DNA of 64,000 bases, taken from assembly GCA_032622095.1 (NCBI GenBank), contig CP136064.1, forward strand, positions 178,142,247-178,206,246, in the 5' to 3' direction. Position 1 is the stretch's first letter, and each line of letters starts with the position of its first letter. Positions 22,222 to 34,820 of the stretch are shown piece after piece. This DNA is from Siphonodentalium dalli (lineage: Eukaryota > Mollusca > Scaphopoda > Gadilida > Siphonodentaliidae). The notes beneath the pieces are model-generated. The model did no database searches, had not been told where the DNA came from, and saw only the letters and a list, made by a program, of their open reading frames with translations. The translations under genes were made by a program, and so were the position numbers.

Positions 22222-22561
22222 CTACAGATATAATGAACAATATGTGTGCGAGGATGTACATACCACATGACTTCAGTGCAGATAATCAGTGGATTATTTC
22301 TCACAAAAAAAAATGCATTACAATTTCCGTAGCACAGAAATTATTACACTCCTATGCGCAATTTCCATGGAAAATGCCGTTAATTAAAAATGGTAATGTC
22401 ACTAGTGAATTATGTCATTTCTCGTGACGTCATTGATGTTACCTCGCTTACTGATCTAGACTGAATTTTCGATGGTTGATCTTTCTCCACATCGGAACTT
22501 TCATGTATTAATTCTTGTGTTTTAATATTTGGTGAACAAAATTGATGCAGGAGTGTAATAA

Positions 22562-22697
22562 ACAGAGTAATCAATTGGTTCCGAGAATTGTGTTAAATAA
22601 TTCACTCGAGGCGAGAGACATTAACTTGTTTCTTGCCGACATCTCTCGCCTCTCGTGAATTATTTAACATAATTCTCAGAACCAATTAATTACTCTC
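22562..22697. repeat. Fold-back repeat in intron 13
   Basis: 'CAGAGTAATCAATTGGTTCC' through 'AATAATTCAC' is mirrored by 'GTGAATTATTTAACATAATT' through 'GGTTCTGAGAATT'-type complement to 22,697. The arms are about 55 bases and the loop about 20. It looks like a palindromic MITE with no clear target duplication. Confidence 0.65.
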
Positions 22698-22699
22698 TA

Positions 22700-24470
22700 T
22701 GCTATGTGCTTATTTCACTAAACTGATGTTGAAAGTGAACTTGGAACACTCCTCTGATAGTGATGCCAAAATTAGTTATTTTCATAAATTTTATATCCAC
22801 ATAGGATTGATTGCGTTTAATGTCGCTTTCAGCAACTAAGGCCATATCATGACATCCGTACACTTACGGCTAAACTAACAGATGGCTGATAAACTCATCG
22901 ACAATGTGCGGTAAACTACCGGCCATTGGCGAGTAACTGGCAACTCCACCAGGTAACGATTTCAAGTTACAATCCATGATGGAAACATGTGGATTTGAAC
23001 CCTTATCGCCAGCGCTGGAGGGCGAGACGGCCTGGAGCAAGTCTGAATATAAGCGGCCGGACACGGACATTGTCCGATACAAATTACCAAATGTCCGATG
23101 GTTTTCAGTTTGCGTCTGCCGTTATGTCCGGTGGCATTTTATGTGTGAATTTTACTTCAAACTTGTCTTATAGGTTATATGTCAGAAATACACAAATTCA
23201 ATGTTTTAATTTCCTATTAAAATAAACACAAAACTATCTAAATTTGTCAAACTATACCTGACTATACCGGAAGTTTTAAAAATGCTCGTCAGATTTCCCC
23301 AACAGTTATATATAGAACATATTTCTCAGAATACAAAATACGAAAAACTCAGAACGGAAATCACAGGGTTTTTGTTAAATTTCAGGAAGCTCCAGTCACG
23401 AAAGCCTAGAAAGGGTTAATAAACAATGAATATTATATTAAGTAGAATTTAATTTACTGTTTTACTTACAGGGGTACTGTACCCAAGATGTTATTGTTGG
23501 TTTCTATAATCCCCGAGTCGGAGAATAAGGTAACAACTTTTCCATTTTTTGAAAGTCTGTTGAGTACGAAGTATTGTTACGGATGGCAAATTTACCGGAA
23601 TGCAAAAATACAAATTGTCGTTGTCGAGTAATTTTTGTACAGTTTTCAACCAAATGAATCAAATAAACATTATATTATATGCTTAGTAGTCCCATATACT
23701 CATTTAAGTTAGTGTATGGTCACTAGTCAATGGGTGGCTTGGGTTTTCTCCCCGTATAAGCATAATGTTTCAAACGATCGTGTATGCAATTGTTTTATTA
23801 ATCCAGTATCCCTCAATTATAATTTGATTACGTTTTGTACACGGAAATTCCAATTTTAAGAGACGCCATTTTATGGCTGGAGCCATAAAATCAATTTATA
23901 TTAAATTATTAACTTTTAAATTATTAAATTTTAAGATAGCCTATTAACCTGAGCGTTTACAGAATACATCTTCGACTCAAATTACTTATATTTCTATATA
24001 GTATCGATAATAGATCGTTGTTATCACCGGGAATTTATTGAAAATGGCGTACAGTACCCCTTTAACTCTAGCAAAGAGAATATAGTGACTTGATTGATCA
24101 ATGATATACACTAATTCAGCTTCAATTTTTGTTGAATGTTCTTAACAAATTTAAAAGCAAAACGTTTTCGACAAAATGTCAGATGCATTTAAAAAAATGT
24201 CAGACAGACCTGTGTTAGTGCCTGACATTTGTCAGGTGGTGAGCAAAAAATTAAATTCAGGCTTGGCCTGGAGTTGTACCCCTTTACGGCTGAGCCACCG
24301 AGGCCCCTTATCCACATAGCAAGAAAACATTGTCATTGCTATAAATGAATTACATGCAGTGACTATTTTGGACGGAATCATTACCATATGATTGGTAATG
24401 ATAGTTCAAATAATGTACGTGTTCTCAGAAATGGTACCATCAATCTGGTTGGAATTTTCTAAAATCTTAG
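22700..24470. other. Intron 13 sequence without recognised features
   Basis: AT-rich. Near 24,260-24,305 the minus strand has 'GGCCTCGGTGGCTCAGCCG', faintly tRNA-like, but I see no complete structure. Confidence 0.45.
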
Positions 24471-24478
24471 TTGATTAA

Positions 24479-24938
24479 CCCTTTGAGTGCCAGGTCCGAT
24501 TTTTGTATCAACCCATATACTCTGTGCCAATGCATTCTCTTATATATGCGAGTCGACCATAGGTCGCCTCGCATATATAAGAGAATGCATTGGCCTAACA
24601 ATTTTTCATAATTTGTTTTATATTTTACAATTTTTTACAATTTTAAATTTTTTTTCTTATATTCTCCAACTCTTTCAGTATTTTGTAGGTTTAGTGCCAG
24701 GGAATATTACATTTTTCATGGGCAACAAAATTATTATTATGAATACTTGGTGATAGTTTTGAGTTATAAGATGCCCCTAAGGTTTTATCCAGTTTGTTTT
24801 TAAATTCGCTATAGCATGCTTAAGCATACTAAAAAAAATTCAACCCAAAAAAAATGTTTAAAAAATAAAATATTTTTAGGGCCGATTTTACAGACCATAC
24901 ATTAGGGCCGATGAGATCGGCCCCTGGCACTGAAAGGG
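24479..24938. mobile_element. 460-bp TTAA-target MITE with palindromic core, intron 13
   Basis: TTAA at 24,475-24,478 and 24,939-24,942. Inverted ends CCCTTTGAGTGCCAGG and CCTGGCACTGAAAGGG. Just inside the left end is the core 'CCAATGCATTCTCTTATATA' and its mirror. CCC ends with TTAA duplication fit piggyBac. Confidence 0.82.
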
Positions 24939-25379
24939 TTAATACATTCTTCCAGTGGAAATAGAGTTTGAATACTAACTTATCAGTTTTATTTACAAAA
25001 ATAATTCCATAGTATGTATTCAATAGTCAAGACTCTACACTCATCAGAAAAATGTAAACAGATCAGACCCTTTTGCAAATACTTGAATCTGAACTACGTA
25101 AAAATATAAATATTTAGTTCTTTGTTTATCGTAAATTAATTACTGATAAACAAAGAGCATTCCATCAATGGGATTTACTATATTTATAATTTATATAAAA
25201 AATAAAGTGTTCTGACAATTTTGATACAAAATTATGAAAATAACCTGTGTTGAGTAATGTTTATACTGAGTGAACTTGAACACACACAAAAAATGTGTTT
25301 CAATACACTTTAATCCCTGATTTTAAATAAAAATTGCGGATTTATTTCATTGAATAAAACCAATCAGTTATTATCCATA

Positions 25380-25425
25380 CAGTAATGCCCTAAATAATCC
25401 GATGAATGGCAACAAGCCATGTGAT
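25380..25425. mobile_element. TA-target palindromic MITE, fragment (copy 3)
   Basis: CAGTAATGCCCTAAATAAT joins directly to 'CCGATGAATGGCAACAAGCC', so most of both arms is deleted. Confidence 0.7.
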
Positions 25426-25618
25426 GAATGCAACATTGGCCAAAACGGTTTATACTGAACAAGATTATTTGTTTACAAAATTTGGACACCCCAGCAGAGC
25501 ACTTAATTACCATCAAAGTCTGAATTCACCCAGATTTATACATGAAAGTGTCAGAAACAGCTCAAATGACATAAACAGCTGGATGTGGATTTATTAACAG
25601 ACATGAATAAAGCATTAC

Positions 25619-25825
25619 CTTCCTTGGGTGATCAGTATCCACAGTTTTTATTGTTGTAGCCAGCTCTATATCACCCTTTGTGAATATTGATTGAAAATTA
25701 AAATCTCCTTCAAGAAACTCATCGAGTGGTATCTTAAATGTTGCCAGGGTCGTAAATGTTGGTGGCATTCTTTTTAAATCCAGTTCTGGTTCTTTCTTCT
25801 TTTTCTTCTTGTCATCCTTCGCAGG
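25619..25825 (-). CDS. LRRC43: LRRC43 exon 13
   Basis: Residues about 519-587, 69 whole codons. Acceptor 'TTTATTCTTTCAG' before 25,825 and donor AAG|GTAATG. After a lysine run (DDKKKKKKEPE) comes 'LKRMPPTFTTLATFKIPLDE' and 'FLEGDFNFQSIFTKGDIELA', which lines up with the part of LRRC43 that follows its lysine-rich linker. Confidence 0.92.
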
Positions 25826-25884
25826 CTGAAAGAATAAAATATAAATAACCTATGAACATGATTCTACATTTGGTCTACAAGCTA

Positions 25885-26003
25885 GAGTAATGCCCAAATA
25901 ATCTACTCCTTAACAACAGAAGAATTATGGGTAACTTTTCAGGATTTAGTCGGAAATATGGCTTGTTGCCATTCATCAGAAAGCTCTATTTAGGGTATTA
26001 CTG
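25885..26003. mobile_element. TA-target palindromic MITE, copy 4 (deleted)
   Basis: TA at both edges (25,883-25,884 and 26,004-26,005). One arm is intact to 'CATCAGAAAGCTC', then it jumps to the right end TATTACTG. Confidence 0.75.
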
Positions 26004-26838
26004 TAGTCTGATTCTCATAGTTTTAATTATACTTAAGCCAAGTCCGGCCTGAAGGTGTGTCAAACACTATACTATTAAAACTGGAGCACTTTATTTTAAT
26101 TTTAAGTCAGCGTAATGCACTTTTGATATTTCTTCATTTAGAATGAATTCATAAATCTTTCAAAAGAGAGAGATGCCAATCATGCCATGGCGACTAGAAT
26201 GTTCACACAACTATCAGCAAAATGAAAAACAGATTACTCAATAATGAACCTTCAAAAATATGATAACGCTATATCGAAGCTATATGCTCTCTCTGAATAT
26301 ATCAACATTATTTTTTGCTATATCGTGCAATGTTGTTGCTGTTGAATGCAATGTTAGACTGCCATGGATGGGGTGTGAGGGGAGGGGGGGGGGTGCATGA
26401 GGAACATAAAATGACCCAAAACATTTCACAAATGGTCCCAAAAAGATGGTACAAGGACACATCATATTTCTCTTGCTATTAATAGTCCTGGCAAATATCC
26501 TGGACATGGACAACAATGTGATGATGATAAATTTTTTATTTATTAATCTATTTAAGACCTATTCCCAGTTATATTTTGAATGATGGGCATAAGTATTAAT
26601 AATGTGACATCACACCTGTGAACCTTGACAGATAATTTAAACAACATTGACCAAGTTGTTTTTGAGAAGTCATTTGAAGAAAATAACTGATATTACGATG
26701 TTCATGAACACTATCTCAGCTATGCCAATACTTGTCTGATGCTTTATGTATTGTGAAAACAAAATCTATAATCATATAGTAATTTTCCTACCAAAAACAT
26801 GGATCACAACATATTTCTATTTATCAAGAAAATATTAC

Positions 26839-26949
26839 CTTAGCATCTTTTTTGTCATCTTTCTTCTTCCCTCCTTTCTCATCCTTGCTTTTCTTCGGAG
26901 CAGATGAACTAGCAATTGATTCAGTTTCATCAGCTGGATAACACAGCAC
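26839..26949 (-). CDS. LRRC43: LRRC43 exon 12
   Basis: Residues about 482-518, 37 whole codons. Acceptor 'TTCTGCATCTGTAG' before 26,949 and donor AAG|GTAATA. It begins 'VLCYPADETESIASSSAPKK', matching the LRRC43 stretch that leads into its lysine-rich linker, and ends 'KKKDDKKDAK'. Confidence 0.9.
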
Positions 26950-27023
26950 CTACAGATGCAGAAGATAACAAGGAATTAAAGGAGTAACTTATTAAAATAA
27001 CAACTACATGTATGATGCATTAA

Positions 27024-27414
27024 CCCTTTCTATACTAAATACTTATTGATGAGTACAATAATGCCCTAAATAATCGAATCCTTAACAGCAGCAGAATTAT
27101 GGGTAATTTTTCAGGATTTAGTTGGAAATATGGCTTGTTGGCATGCACCGGAAAGCTCTCACTGAGAGCTTTCCAATGAATGGCAACAAGCCATATTTCC
27201 GATTAAATCCTGCTGTGGTTAAGGAGTCGATGAATTTAGGGCATTAATGCATAGTTCCCACACAAACATTTCCCTCCAATAAAATAGGACTCCTTCTGCA
27301 CTTTTATTGTCTGCCATCTGCTTTATATTCCCGAACACCCCTCCAGATGAATAATAGACCATTACAATCTATACTTTATAACTGAGTGGGATAATCTATT
27401 CAGTATAGAAAAGG
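27024..27414. mobile_element. TTAA-type MITE (TATACT family) interrupted by a TA-MITE, intron 11
   Basis: Left TTAA at 27,020-27,023 then CCCTTTCTATACT; right end AGTATAGAAAAGG then TTAC. The TA-MITE at 27,056-27,249 sits inside it, so it is the younger of the two. Confidence 0.72.
27056..27249. mobile_element. TA-target palindromic MITE, copy 5 (nested)
   Basis: Ends CAATAATGCCC and GGGCATTAATG. TA lies on the left, CA on the right (probably a mutated TA). Both arms are present; the right arm has a short deletion. Confidence 0.78.
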
Positions 27415-27551
27415 TTACAGTATTAAGGTGGTAATTAGGTTATTTTTGTTCCACTCTCACAGAAATATTAGTTGAGCACAGCAGGAAATTAATAAACACT
27501 TGATGCCACTGATTTACATGTATAGTAAACTGGATATCCATTCTTACTATA

Positions 27552-27662
27552 CAGTAATGCCCGATGTATATGACCCTCTAACCACAGCAGAATTATGGGA
27601 ATTTTTTCAGGATTTAGTCGGAAATATGGCTTGTTGCCATTCATCGGAAAGCTCTCACCGAG
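27552..27662. mobile_element. TA-target palindromic MITE, copy 6 (one arm)
   Basis: TA then CAGTAATGCCC and one arm to 'GGAAAGCTCTCACCGAG'. The second arm is missing. Confidence 0.7.
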
Positions 27663-28574
27663 TGTCATTTTGAACGAAGTGTCAAAAATTGCTTTAAAGG
27701 CATGGATGGCCTTCGTAATAGGTTATAATTTAGAAATTACATTTACAACATTATGAAAATGTCCTCAAGAATATACTAATTGCATAGTATTATGATAGCA
27801 CAAATGTGATATTATCCACAAAACACACTTTTTGTGAGCTGAGTGTTTGTTTATATACAAAACACTCAACACGGTGGCAGTTTTTTAGGAGAGTGATTCA
27901 CGGTGACCCAATCAACAGTGAAATCTTGAGTGGCCAGGATTAGTGAGTGCTATACTGGTGTGTTGTAAACCACTTGATGGCAGTTTTAAGTACAGTTCCA
28001 TTGGTAGGTCTCCCCGGTGTTGAGGGTTTTGCTTATCGCATACTCTTTACATAATCTACTGTAACATAATTTGGCTTTTGCTTACATAACACAGCATACA
28101 AACTTAACAATAACATACTATTTACACAATATTTATCATTGGTATAAGAACAAGGTCTGCAAAGTTCTTTTTTGGTTTGCGTTAAATGAAGATATTTGTC
28201 AATGATCAGGACTGAGCAGAAAAAGATTGAGGCATATTTTTACAGCCATAGTTTGAACTCTCCACACAATGCCTAAAAGAAGCTTTGATGTGTTAATATA
28301 GGCGCCGTTTTAATATTACTGCGGTTGAATATATTCTTTTATGTATCATGATACTCGCACGACATGCATTGTTTTAAAGCTTAAAATGGTTAACTGGAAT
28401 GTACGTCAGTGTGCATTTGCATGAGAGCATGAATGCTGGAGTCACTGTGCACACTGATTAACACTCAACTTGTAAATGGTGGGAAATTAGCACGGTCTGG
28501 GGAGTCAGTGATTAATTGATTTCAGAAATGGTCAGATGATTATCCATTGTTAGATATTATTATGAAATGTGAAT

Positions 28575-28995
28575 CAAACAGGAGGTTGCACCACGGGTGA
28601 TGAGATACCACCATGGTGAAAATTGAAATATGGGCAGGTCGGACACCAAATTGTGAAAAACAATGTGATGAAAGATCAAATTACTTGACAATTCTAACAA
28701 ACGACGAACAGAAATCCAACATTTTCAGATAAAGTAAGAGGGATAATCTTGAATGGAAAATGTGAACAACATCAATGAACCCTCTTTTGAAAGCCTTCAT
28801 GATGCCAAACCTGCATACCAAATTTCATCGAGATCCGATAATCCATGGCTGAGATATATGAGAGGACGCACAGAAATCCCATATTTTCCGATAAACATAG
28901 TTGAGATATATGAATGGACGGATAGATGGACGGACAGATGGATGCATGTTATCTTTTGGGATGGGGGTATAATTATAAGGATTATCTCTAATATG
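28575..28995 (+). mobile_element. SINE-like repeat in intron 11
   Basis: It has 'CAGGAGGTTGCACCACGGGT', 'CATACCAAATTTCATCGAGA' and an end of 'GGACGGATAGATGGACGGAC' repeats. The same layout recurs at 40,195-40,400. Confidence 0.55.
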
Positions 28996-29014
28996 GTTGT
29001 ATATTATCTGTGCT

Positions 29015-29238
29015 GAACCAAATGAGTAGTTCTCAGCAAATGCTCAGTTAATAAGTTTAACAAACAACCAAGGTCGTTTGTTGAACTTTTTATCTGAACA
29101 ATTCCCTCCAGTAAATAGGCTCCTTCTGGACTTTTACGATCTGCCGTCTGCTTATTTTTCATGAAAACCCCTCCAGGTGAATAATAGACACAAACACTTT
29201 TGCAATTGAGTGGGAAAATCCATTTACTATAGAAAGTG
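29015..29238. mobile_element. TTAA-type MITE (TATACT family), intron 11
   Basis: The right end ACTATAGAAAGTG is followed by TTAA (29,239-29,242). The interior 'GTTTAACAAACAACCAAGGT' and 'CTCCAGGTGAATAATAGAC' are shared with copies at 37,265, 47,434 and 49,066. The left end is decayed. Confidence 0.65.
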
Positions 29239-29301
29239 TTAAAGTACACTTTATTGACCTATAACCGTGTTGTATTGTGGTGGACTTATTTAGCGAATTT
29301 A

Positions 29302-29598
29302 CAGTAATGCCCTAAATAATCGACTCCATATCCACAGCAGAATTATGTGTAATTTTTCAGGATTTAGTCGGAAATAAGGCTTGTTGCCATATTTCCAACT
29401 AAATCCTGAAAATGACCACAGCAGAATTATGGGTAATTTTTCAGGATTTAGTCGTAAATATGACTTGTTGCCAATCATCAGAAAGCTCTCAGTGAGAGCT
29501 TTCCAATGAATGGCAACAAGCCATATTTCTGACTAAATCCTGAAAAATTACCCATAATTCTGCTGTGGTTAAGGAGTCGATTATTTAGGGCAATACTG
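29302..29598. mobile_element. TA-target palindromic MITE, copy 7, with duplicated arm
   Basis: TA flanks (29,300-29,301 and 29,599-29,600). About 297 bp rather than about 213 bp because an extra arm segment ('ACCACAGCAGAATTATG' twice in a row) is present. It ends 54 bases from exon 11. Confidence 0.8.
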
Positions 29599-29652
29599 TA
29601 GGTCCAATGGTATAACAGAAGTACCCTACTGTTAGATGATGTACCAACATAC

Positions 29653-29870
29653 CACTTGTTCTATCACCAAGAATTCCATTCCCTGCTTGAAGAAGTTCCT
29701 GAGAGATAGAAGGTCATCTCTGACCAGTGACTGAGACCAGTCGAGTTCCATTTCTTCCTTCCATGGCAGCTTCTGTGAGTCTACTGGACTCAGTCGTAGC
29801 TGGGGATTCTCTATATCTTCAGTGACTCCGCCAGTACCAGGTCTACCACTGGGTGCTGATAAAGGATGAT
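29653..29870 (-). CDS. LRRC43: LRRC43 exon 11
   Basis: Residues about 409-481. Acceptor 'TTTTTTTACAG' before 29,870 completes the split codon G|AT (Asp), and the donor is GTG|GTATGT. Key stretches: 'ENPQLRLSPVDSQKLPWKEE', 'LDWSQSLVRDDLLSLRNFF' and 'FLVIEQV'. These line up with the LRRC43 region just before the lysine-rich linker. No membrane segment or signal peptide. Confidence 0.93.
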
Positions 29871-30029
29871 CTGTAAAAAAAATATTTGTGCACATGGCAG
29901 GGACAAATCTGGGACCGAAAATCTCAAACAATCAATTCCAACAATAATTGCAGTGCTGACTGTTATCTGAATTAATCTAATTTCATTTGTTGAACTCATC
30001 TCAACCAGTCTACACAAATTGAACAAATA

Positions 30030-30990
30030 TTACACTTGAAGCTGACATTACTATATCGTGCAGAATATTTTTTGAAGCCATTATGGCACAATCAAATTTA
30101 TAATCATTAATTGCTTTAAAAATATTAACAGCATGAGGGACTATAAGATGTAGTCATTCCGAGATGACCGTTCATAATCCATAAAGCCCCATAAAGTCAT
30201 GTTATTACTTGCGCCGATAATGAACAGAGTCACTCATTATTTGATGACTTTACACAATTTGGAATGCCCTGTATAAACTTGGTTAAAACTTAATAGACTA
30301 GAGAATGCCAAATACAGTGATAATTAAGAACGTTGTATGTTAGTCCTTTCCTGATATGGTAAAAATAAAGAGGATTTGTATCACTTTTGTGTGGAATGTT
30401 TAAAACATAGTTTTTTATGGCTTTGGTTAAGACTTTTAACCATTTACCCAAACAAACAGGCCATTTCACGCCTTTACTGCATCCAATGAACCGACTGATA
30501 CAAACTGTAAAAAAGTTAGATTATTACTTTTTGTTTTGAGCCACATGGGAGCATTTTGACGAATCAAAAACAAATAATTTCAGTACGTGTGGGAAGCTGA
30601 GATTATTAGGTAGGTATCACGCAAGTTATTTAAAACTTTTTGTTGATTGTATGAAGATTTTCGCGTGTAAACCTTTCAAGATAGTTTTCAACAACAAAAA
30701 TATTGGTGAAGGCACATTCGTGCATGCTTGTCAACTGTTGTTGGAGATACTTTCTTCTTGACTGCATTCTACAAGGCCGCAAGGGCAAACTATATGAAAT
30801 CCGACAACTTGAAATGTCGATTTTTTATTTCCAAAAACTGCATTATTAATATATTTTTCCAGTCCTAAACCGATCACAGATAAGCGAGATTTCATCATGA
30901 AAGTGTCAATGACACTGTAGCTCAACTTGGAAAGGGAATAATTTCATGTGTTACAGTCAATGGAGTGATTAGGAATGTGGAAAGTTGAAA
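30030..30990. other. Intron 10 sequence without recognised features
   Basis: AT-rich; short frames only. Confidence 0.45.
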
Positions 30991-31000
30991 GGCCTAGTTA

Positions 31001-32655
31001 TGCAAAGAGTAAAAACCAAGATGGCCCCTGGCAGTCATGTTTTTTTGCCAAATGACCCCAAAAAGACTCATTCCCATTTACATGTCATTGTTAACATCCA
31101 TCACAAATTTCATGATGATCTAACAAAAGATACGACCTGTAGCCTGTGTCAAAGGATTTAGTCATGTAAAGAGTAAAATACAAGATGGCTGCTGGCGGCC
31201 ATGTTTTTTGGCCGAATGACCTCAAAATGATTCCTTTCCCATCTACATGTCATTTTTAACATCCATGACAAATCTCATGATGATCAGACCGACGATACAA
31301 CTTGTAGCCGGTGCCAAAGGATTTAGTCATGCAAAGAGTAAAATCCAAGATGGCTGCTGGTGAAGTTTTTTGGCTTAACGACCCCAAAATTACTCGTTCC
31401 CATCTACATGTCAATATTACATGTAACATCCATGACATATTTCATGATGATCAGACGAACAGTACGACCTGTAGCCCATGCTAATAGATTGAATTTTGAA
31501 ATCCAAGATGGCCACTGGTGGCCATGATTTTTTGCCAAATGACCCCAAAATGACTCGTTCCCATCTACATGTCAATATTAACATCCATGACAAATATCAT
31601 GATGATCAGACCAAAGGATTTAGTCTAACAAAGTAAAATCCAAGATGGCTGCTGGTCGCCATGTTTTTTGGCCGAACGACCCCAAAATTACTCGTTCCCA
31701 TCTACATGTCAATATTAACATCCATGACAAATTTAATGATGATCCGAAAAAAGATACGACCTGTAGCCCATGCTAATGGATTGAATTTTGAAATCCAAGA
31801 TGGCCACTGGCGGCCATGTTTTTTGGGCCGAATGACCCCATAATGACTCGTTCCCATCTACATGTCAATATTAACATCCATGACAAATTTCATGAAGATC
31901 CGACCAAAGCTACGACCTGTTGCCCGCGCGAATGGATTTAGTCATGCAAAGAGTAAAATCCAAGATGGCTGCTGGCGGCCATGTTTTTTGGCAGAACGAC
32001 CCCAAGATGACTCGTTCCCATCTACATGCCAATATTAACATCCAAGACAAATTTTATGATGATCAGACAAAATATACGACCTGTAGCCCGTGCTAATGGA
32101 TTGAATTTTGAAATGAAAGAAGGCCACTGGCGGCCGGCCATGTTTTTTGGCCGAATGACCCCAAAAGGACTCGTTCCCATCTACATGTCAATGTCAACAG
32201 CCATGACAAGTTTCATGAAGATCTGATCAAAGGTAGGACCTGTAGCCCGCGCCAAAGAATTTAGTCATGCAAAGAGTAAAATCCAAGATGGCTGCTGGCG
32301 GCCATGTTTTTTGGCCGAACGACCCAAAAATGACTCGTTTCCATCTACATGTCAATATTAACATTCATGACAAATTTCATAATGATCAGACAAACAGTAC
32401 GACCTGTAGCCCGCGCCAATGGATTTAATTTTGAAATCCAAGATGGCCGCCAGCAGCCATGTTTTTTGGCCGAATGACCCCAAAATGACTCGTTCCCATC
32501 TACATGTCAATGTCAACATTCATGACAAATTTCATAAAGATCAGACCAAAGGTACGACCTGTAGCCCGCGCCAAAGGAAATTGTTGACGGACACACAGAC
32601 ACACGGACGCCAAGCCATGGCAATAGCTCAAACTTACAAGGAAGTTGAGCTAATA
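31001..32655 (+). repeat. Tandem array of about ten units of roughly 163 bp, intron 10
   Basis: The unit carries 'CCAAGATGGCTGCTGGCGGC', 'CATGTTTTTTGGCCGAA', 'GACCCCAAAATGACTCGTTC', 'CCATCTACATGTCAATATTA' and 'ACGACCTGTAGCCCG'. Units start near 31,001, 31,165, 31,330, 31,489, 31,627, 31,784, 31,947, 32,105, 32,265 and 32,426. Two alternating versions are visible ('GCAAAGAGTAAAATCC' and 'TTGAATTTTGAAATCC'). The array ends in 'GACGGACACACAGACACACG'. A single unit recurs at 53,390-53,560. The short frames inside are not genes. Confidence 0.88.
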
Positions 32656-32771
32656 ATGTTTGCGTAACTGGATGTTTTTCCTGTTGAGTTTTCATAATGA
32701 CACTTTCACTTTCAATCACATGACGATAACAAAAGTACATGTACTTATAATCTAAATTTTTATAACAACTA

Positions 32772-33440
32772 AAAACAAGAAATGTCACTCGGAAGTGACA
32801 ATGCCCCTGAAATGGAGCAACTCCTCAGCGAATTTATGCCCTGACCTTCAATAATTTGTAATGTTGTATTCAATGAAGTCTATTTGAATATCATACCCCT
32901 CTACTTTCATGAAAAACTTATCACATTTAGTATCGAGAGAACGATCTTAACCTGTGACCTTGTCCTTCAATGATTGGAAAAAATATTTGTAAGTGACGTT
33001 AGGAACAACTGTGCCAAGTTTCAACAGAATCCAATAAAGCATCGCGACGCTAAGGAGCGGACACGAAGAGTGCAAGAAAAAATGACTGGTGCACTTTGAA
33101 CTCTAAGGTTTGAAAGCTCCCTGTGACCTTGACCTTTGACAAACCACAATGCACACATATTGTGACACACCGTCACCCTTACAGGTTAACCATCACGCCT
33201 TGTTTCGTTGAAATCACAGAAATTATGGAGCATTAATCGAGAGAAAGACCTTGATCTGTGACCTTGACATTCAACAATTATGAAAAGATTTGTGCGTGAC
33301 GAATCATCTCCTCATTAGAAACAACTATGGCAAGTTTCAACATAATCCATAAAGGAAAGCGATGCTATGGAGCGAACACCAGAAATGTTACAGACAGATG
33401 GATGGATGGATGGCTAGACAGATGGATGGACAGAAAAGAC
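32772..33440 (+). mobile_element. SINE-like repeat with GATGGATG tail, intron 10
   Basis: Starts 'AACAAGAAATGTCACTCGG', contains two related copies of 'CTGTGACCTTGACCTTTGAC'-like blocks with 'GTGCCAAGTTTCAAC' / 'GGCAAGTTTCAACATAATCC', and ends 'ACAGATGGATGGATGGATGG'. Confidence 0.55.
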
Positions 33441-34039
33441 AAATACTATATGGAATGTGTTAGAAGCCAGGTGTGCCATTTTCAATCGCATAATTATCAC
33501 CAAATTTTCAAGTGATATTTATCATTTTACTCAAAAAGATTTGCACATTCAGAAGTGTCCATATTCAAGTTATACATACAACAAGAAATTTCAATTAAAA
33601 TTCTAATAGTGTATTCAACGCTTAATTTGGACAGTACGTTGACTGAGTTTTGAAATTACCGATATGGAACAAGGTTAAGGTTGCCAGCGAAACATAGACA
33701 AAACACACTTGTTGTTATCAATCATTATATAGTTACCTGTTTGGTTTATAAAACACAATTTTTTTTGGCACATTCATATGGAAAGTAGAAGTAATGAGCC
33801 ACATTTCGATGTAAAACATTAAAAGTAATTGTCACATAAAACGATATAAATATTTTATTATACTAGCCATTATCAATGTCTTGTCCTCTATAACCCAATA
33901 AACGACTCATTGTTTGCACGTGCATGTTGTCAGGTTACAACATTTTATTGATTAAACATGACATTTGGTGATATCATAGCCAAACAATACTTTGAAAGCC
34001 GTCGCAAAACAAAAACTTACCTGACTTACCTCATATAAA

Positions 34040-34820
34040 CTGATTATAAAAGGTCGGTAGACCTCATGTCCGCCTCTAAGAGTCGGCTTGATGCGACCGT
34101 TGTTTGCGCATAAAAATTGGCATGGTGGAACACAAAATCAAATTTGATCTGTCTTTTGTGCTAGTAAACCTACATATACCAAATTTAATTTCATTCAGTA
34201 CACATTTACTAAAGTTATCATCTGGAAACGTCAAATTGGCAAAATTCTAAGTAAAAAAGGGACATAACTCTGATGAAAATTTGCGGGCGGAACCCGAATT
34301 CGAACTTGACCTGTGTTTTGCTGGGAGAAAGACACATCCCAACTTTGGTTCAGATCAAATAATCCAAACTGGAGTTATCGGTCGGAAACCAAAAATGTTA
34401 ACAGACGGTCAAATTCTAAGTCGAAAAAGGGCCGTAACTCATGTAAAAATAATTGGACGGAACCCATATTCGAACTTGGCCTGTGTTTTGCTGGGAGAAA
34501 GACACATCCCAACTTTGGTTCAGATCAAATAATCCAAACTGGAGTTATCAGTCGGAAACCAAAAATGTTAACAGACGGCCAAATTTTCTAATTCGAAAAA
34601 GGGGCATAACTCTGGTGAAAATTGGCGGACGGAACCATAATTCGAACTTGACCTGTCTTTTCTGCTAGTAAACCCACATACCAAATTTAATTTACTTTGG
34701 TTCACTCTAACTAAAGTTATCATCTGGAAACCTCGGACGGACGGACGAACGGACGTACGGACACACGCACGTGCTGATTATAATAGTCCTCCGAACCCGT
34801 TGGGTCGGCGGACAATAATA
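34040..34820 (+). repeat. Three units of about 172 bp with a GGACGGACG end, intron 10
   Basis: Units carry 'AAAAAGGGACATAACTCTG', 'CGAACTTGACCTGTGTTTTG' and 'CCAACTTTGGTTCAGATCAA'. They start near 34,256, 34,425 and 34,598. The array ends 'CGGACGGACGGACGAACGGA'. A relative is at 51,780-52,250. Confidence 0.75.

Noticed and set aside
34281-34668. Overlapping frames with repeated 'CWEKDTSQLWFRSNNPNW'-type peptides
   Set aside because: Translation of the 172-bp SINE-like repeat units, not a repeat protein.
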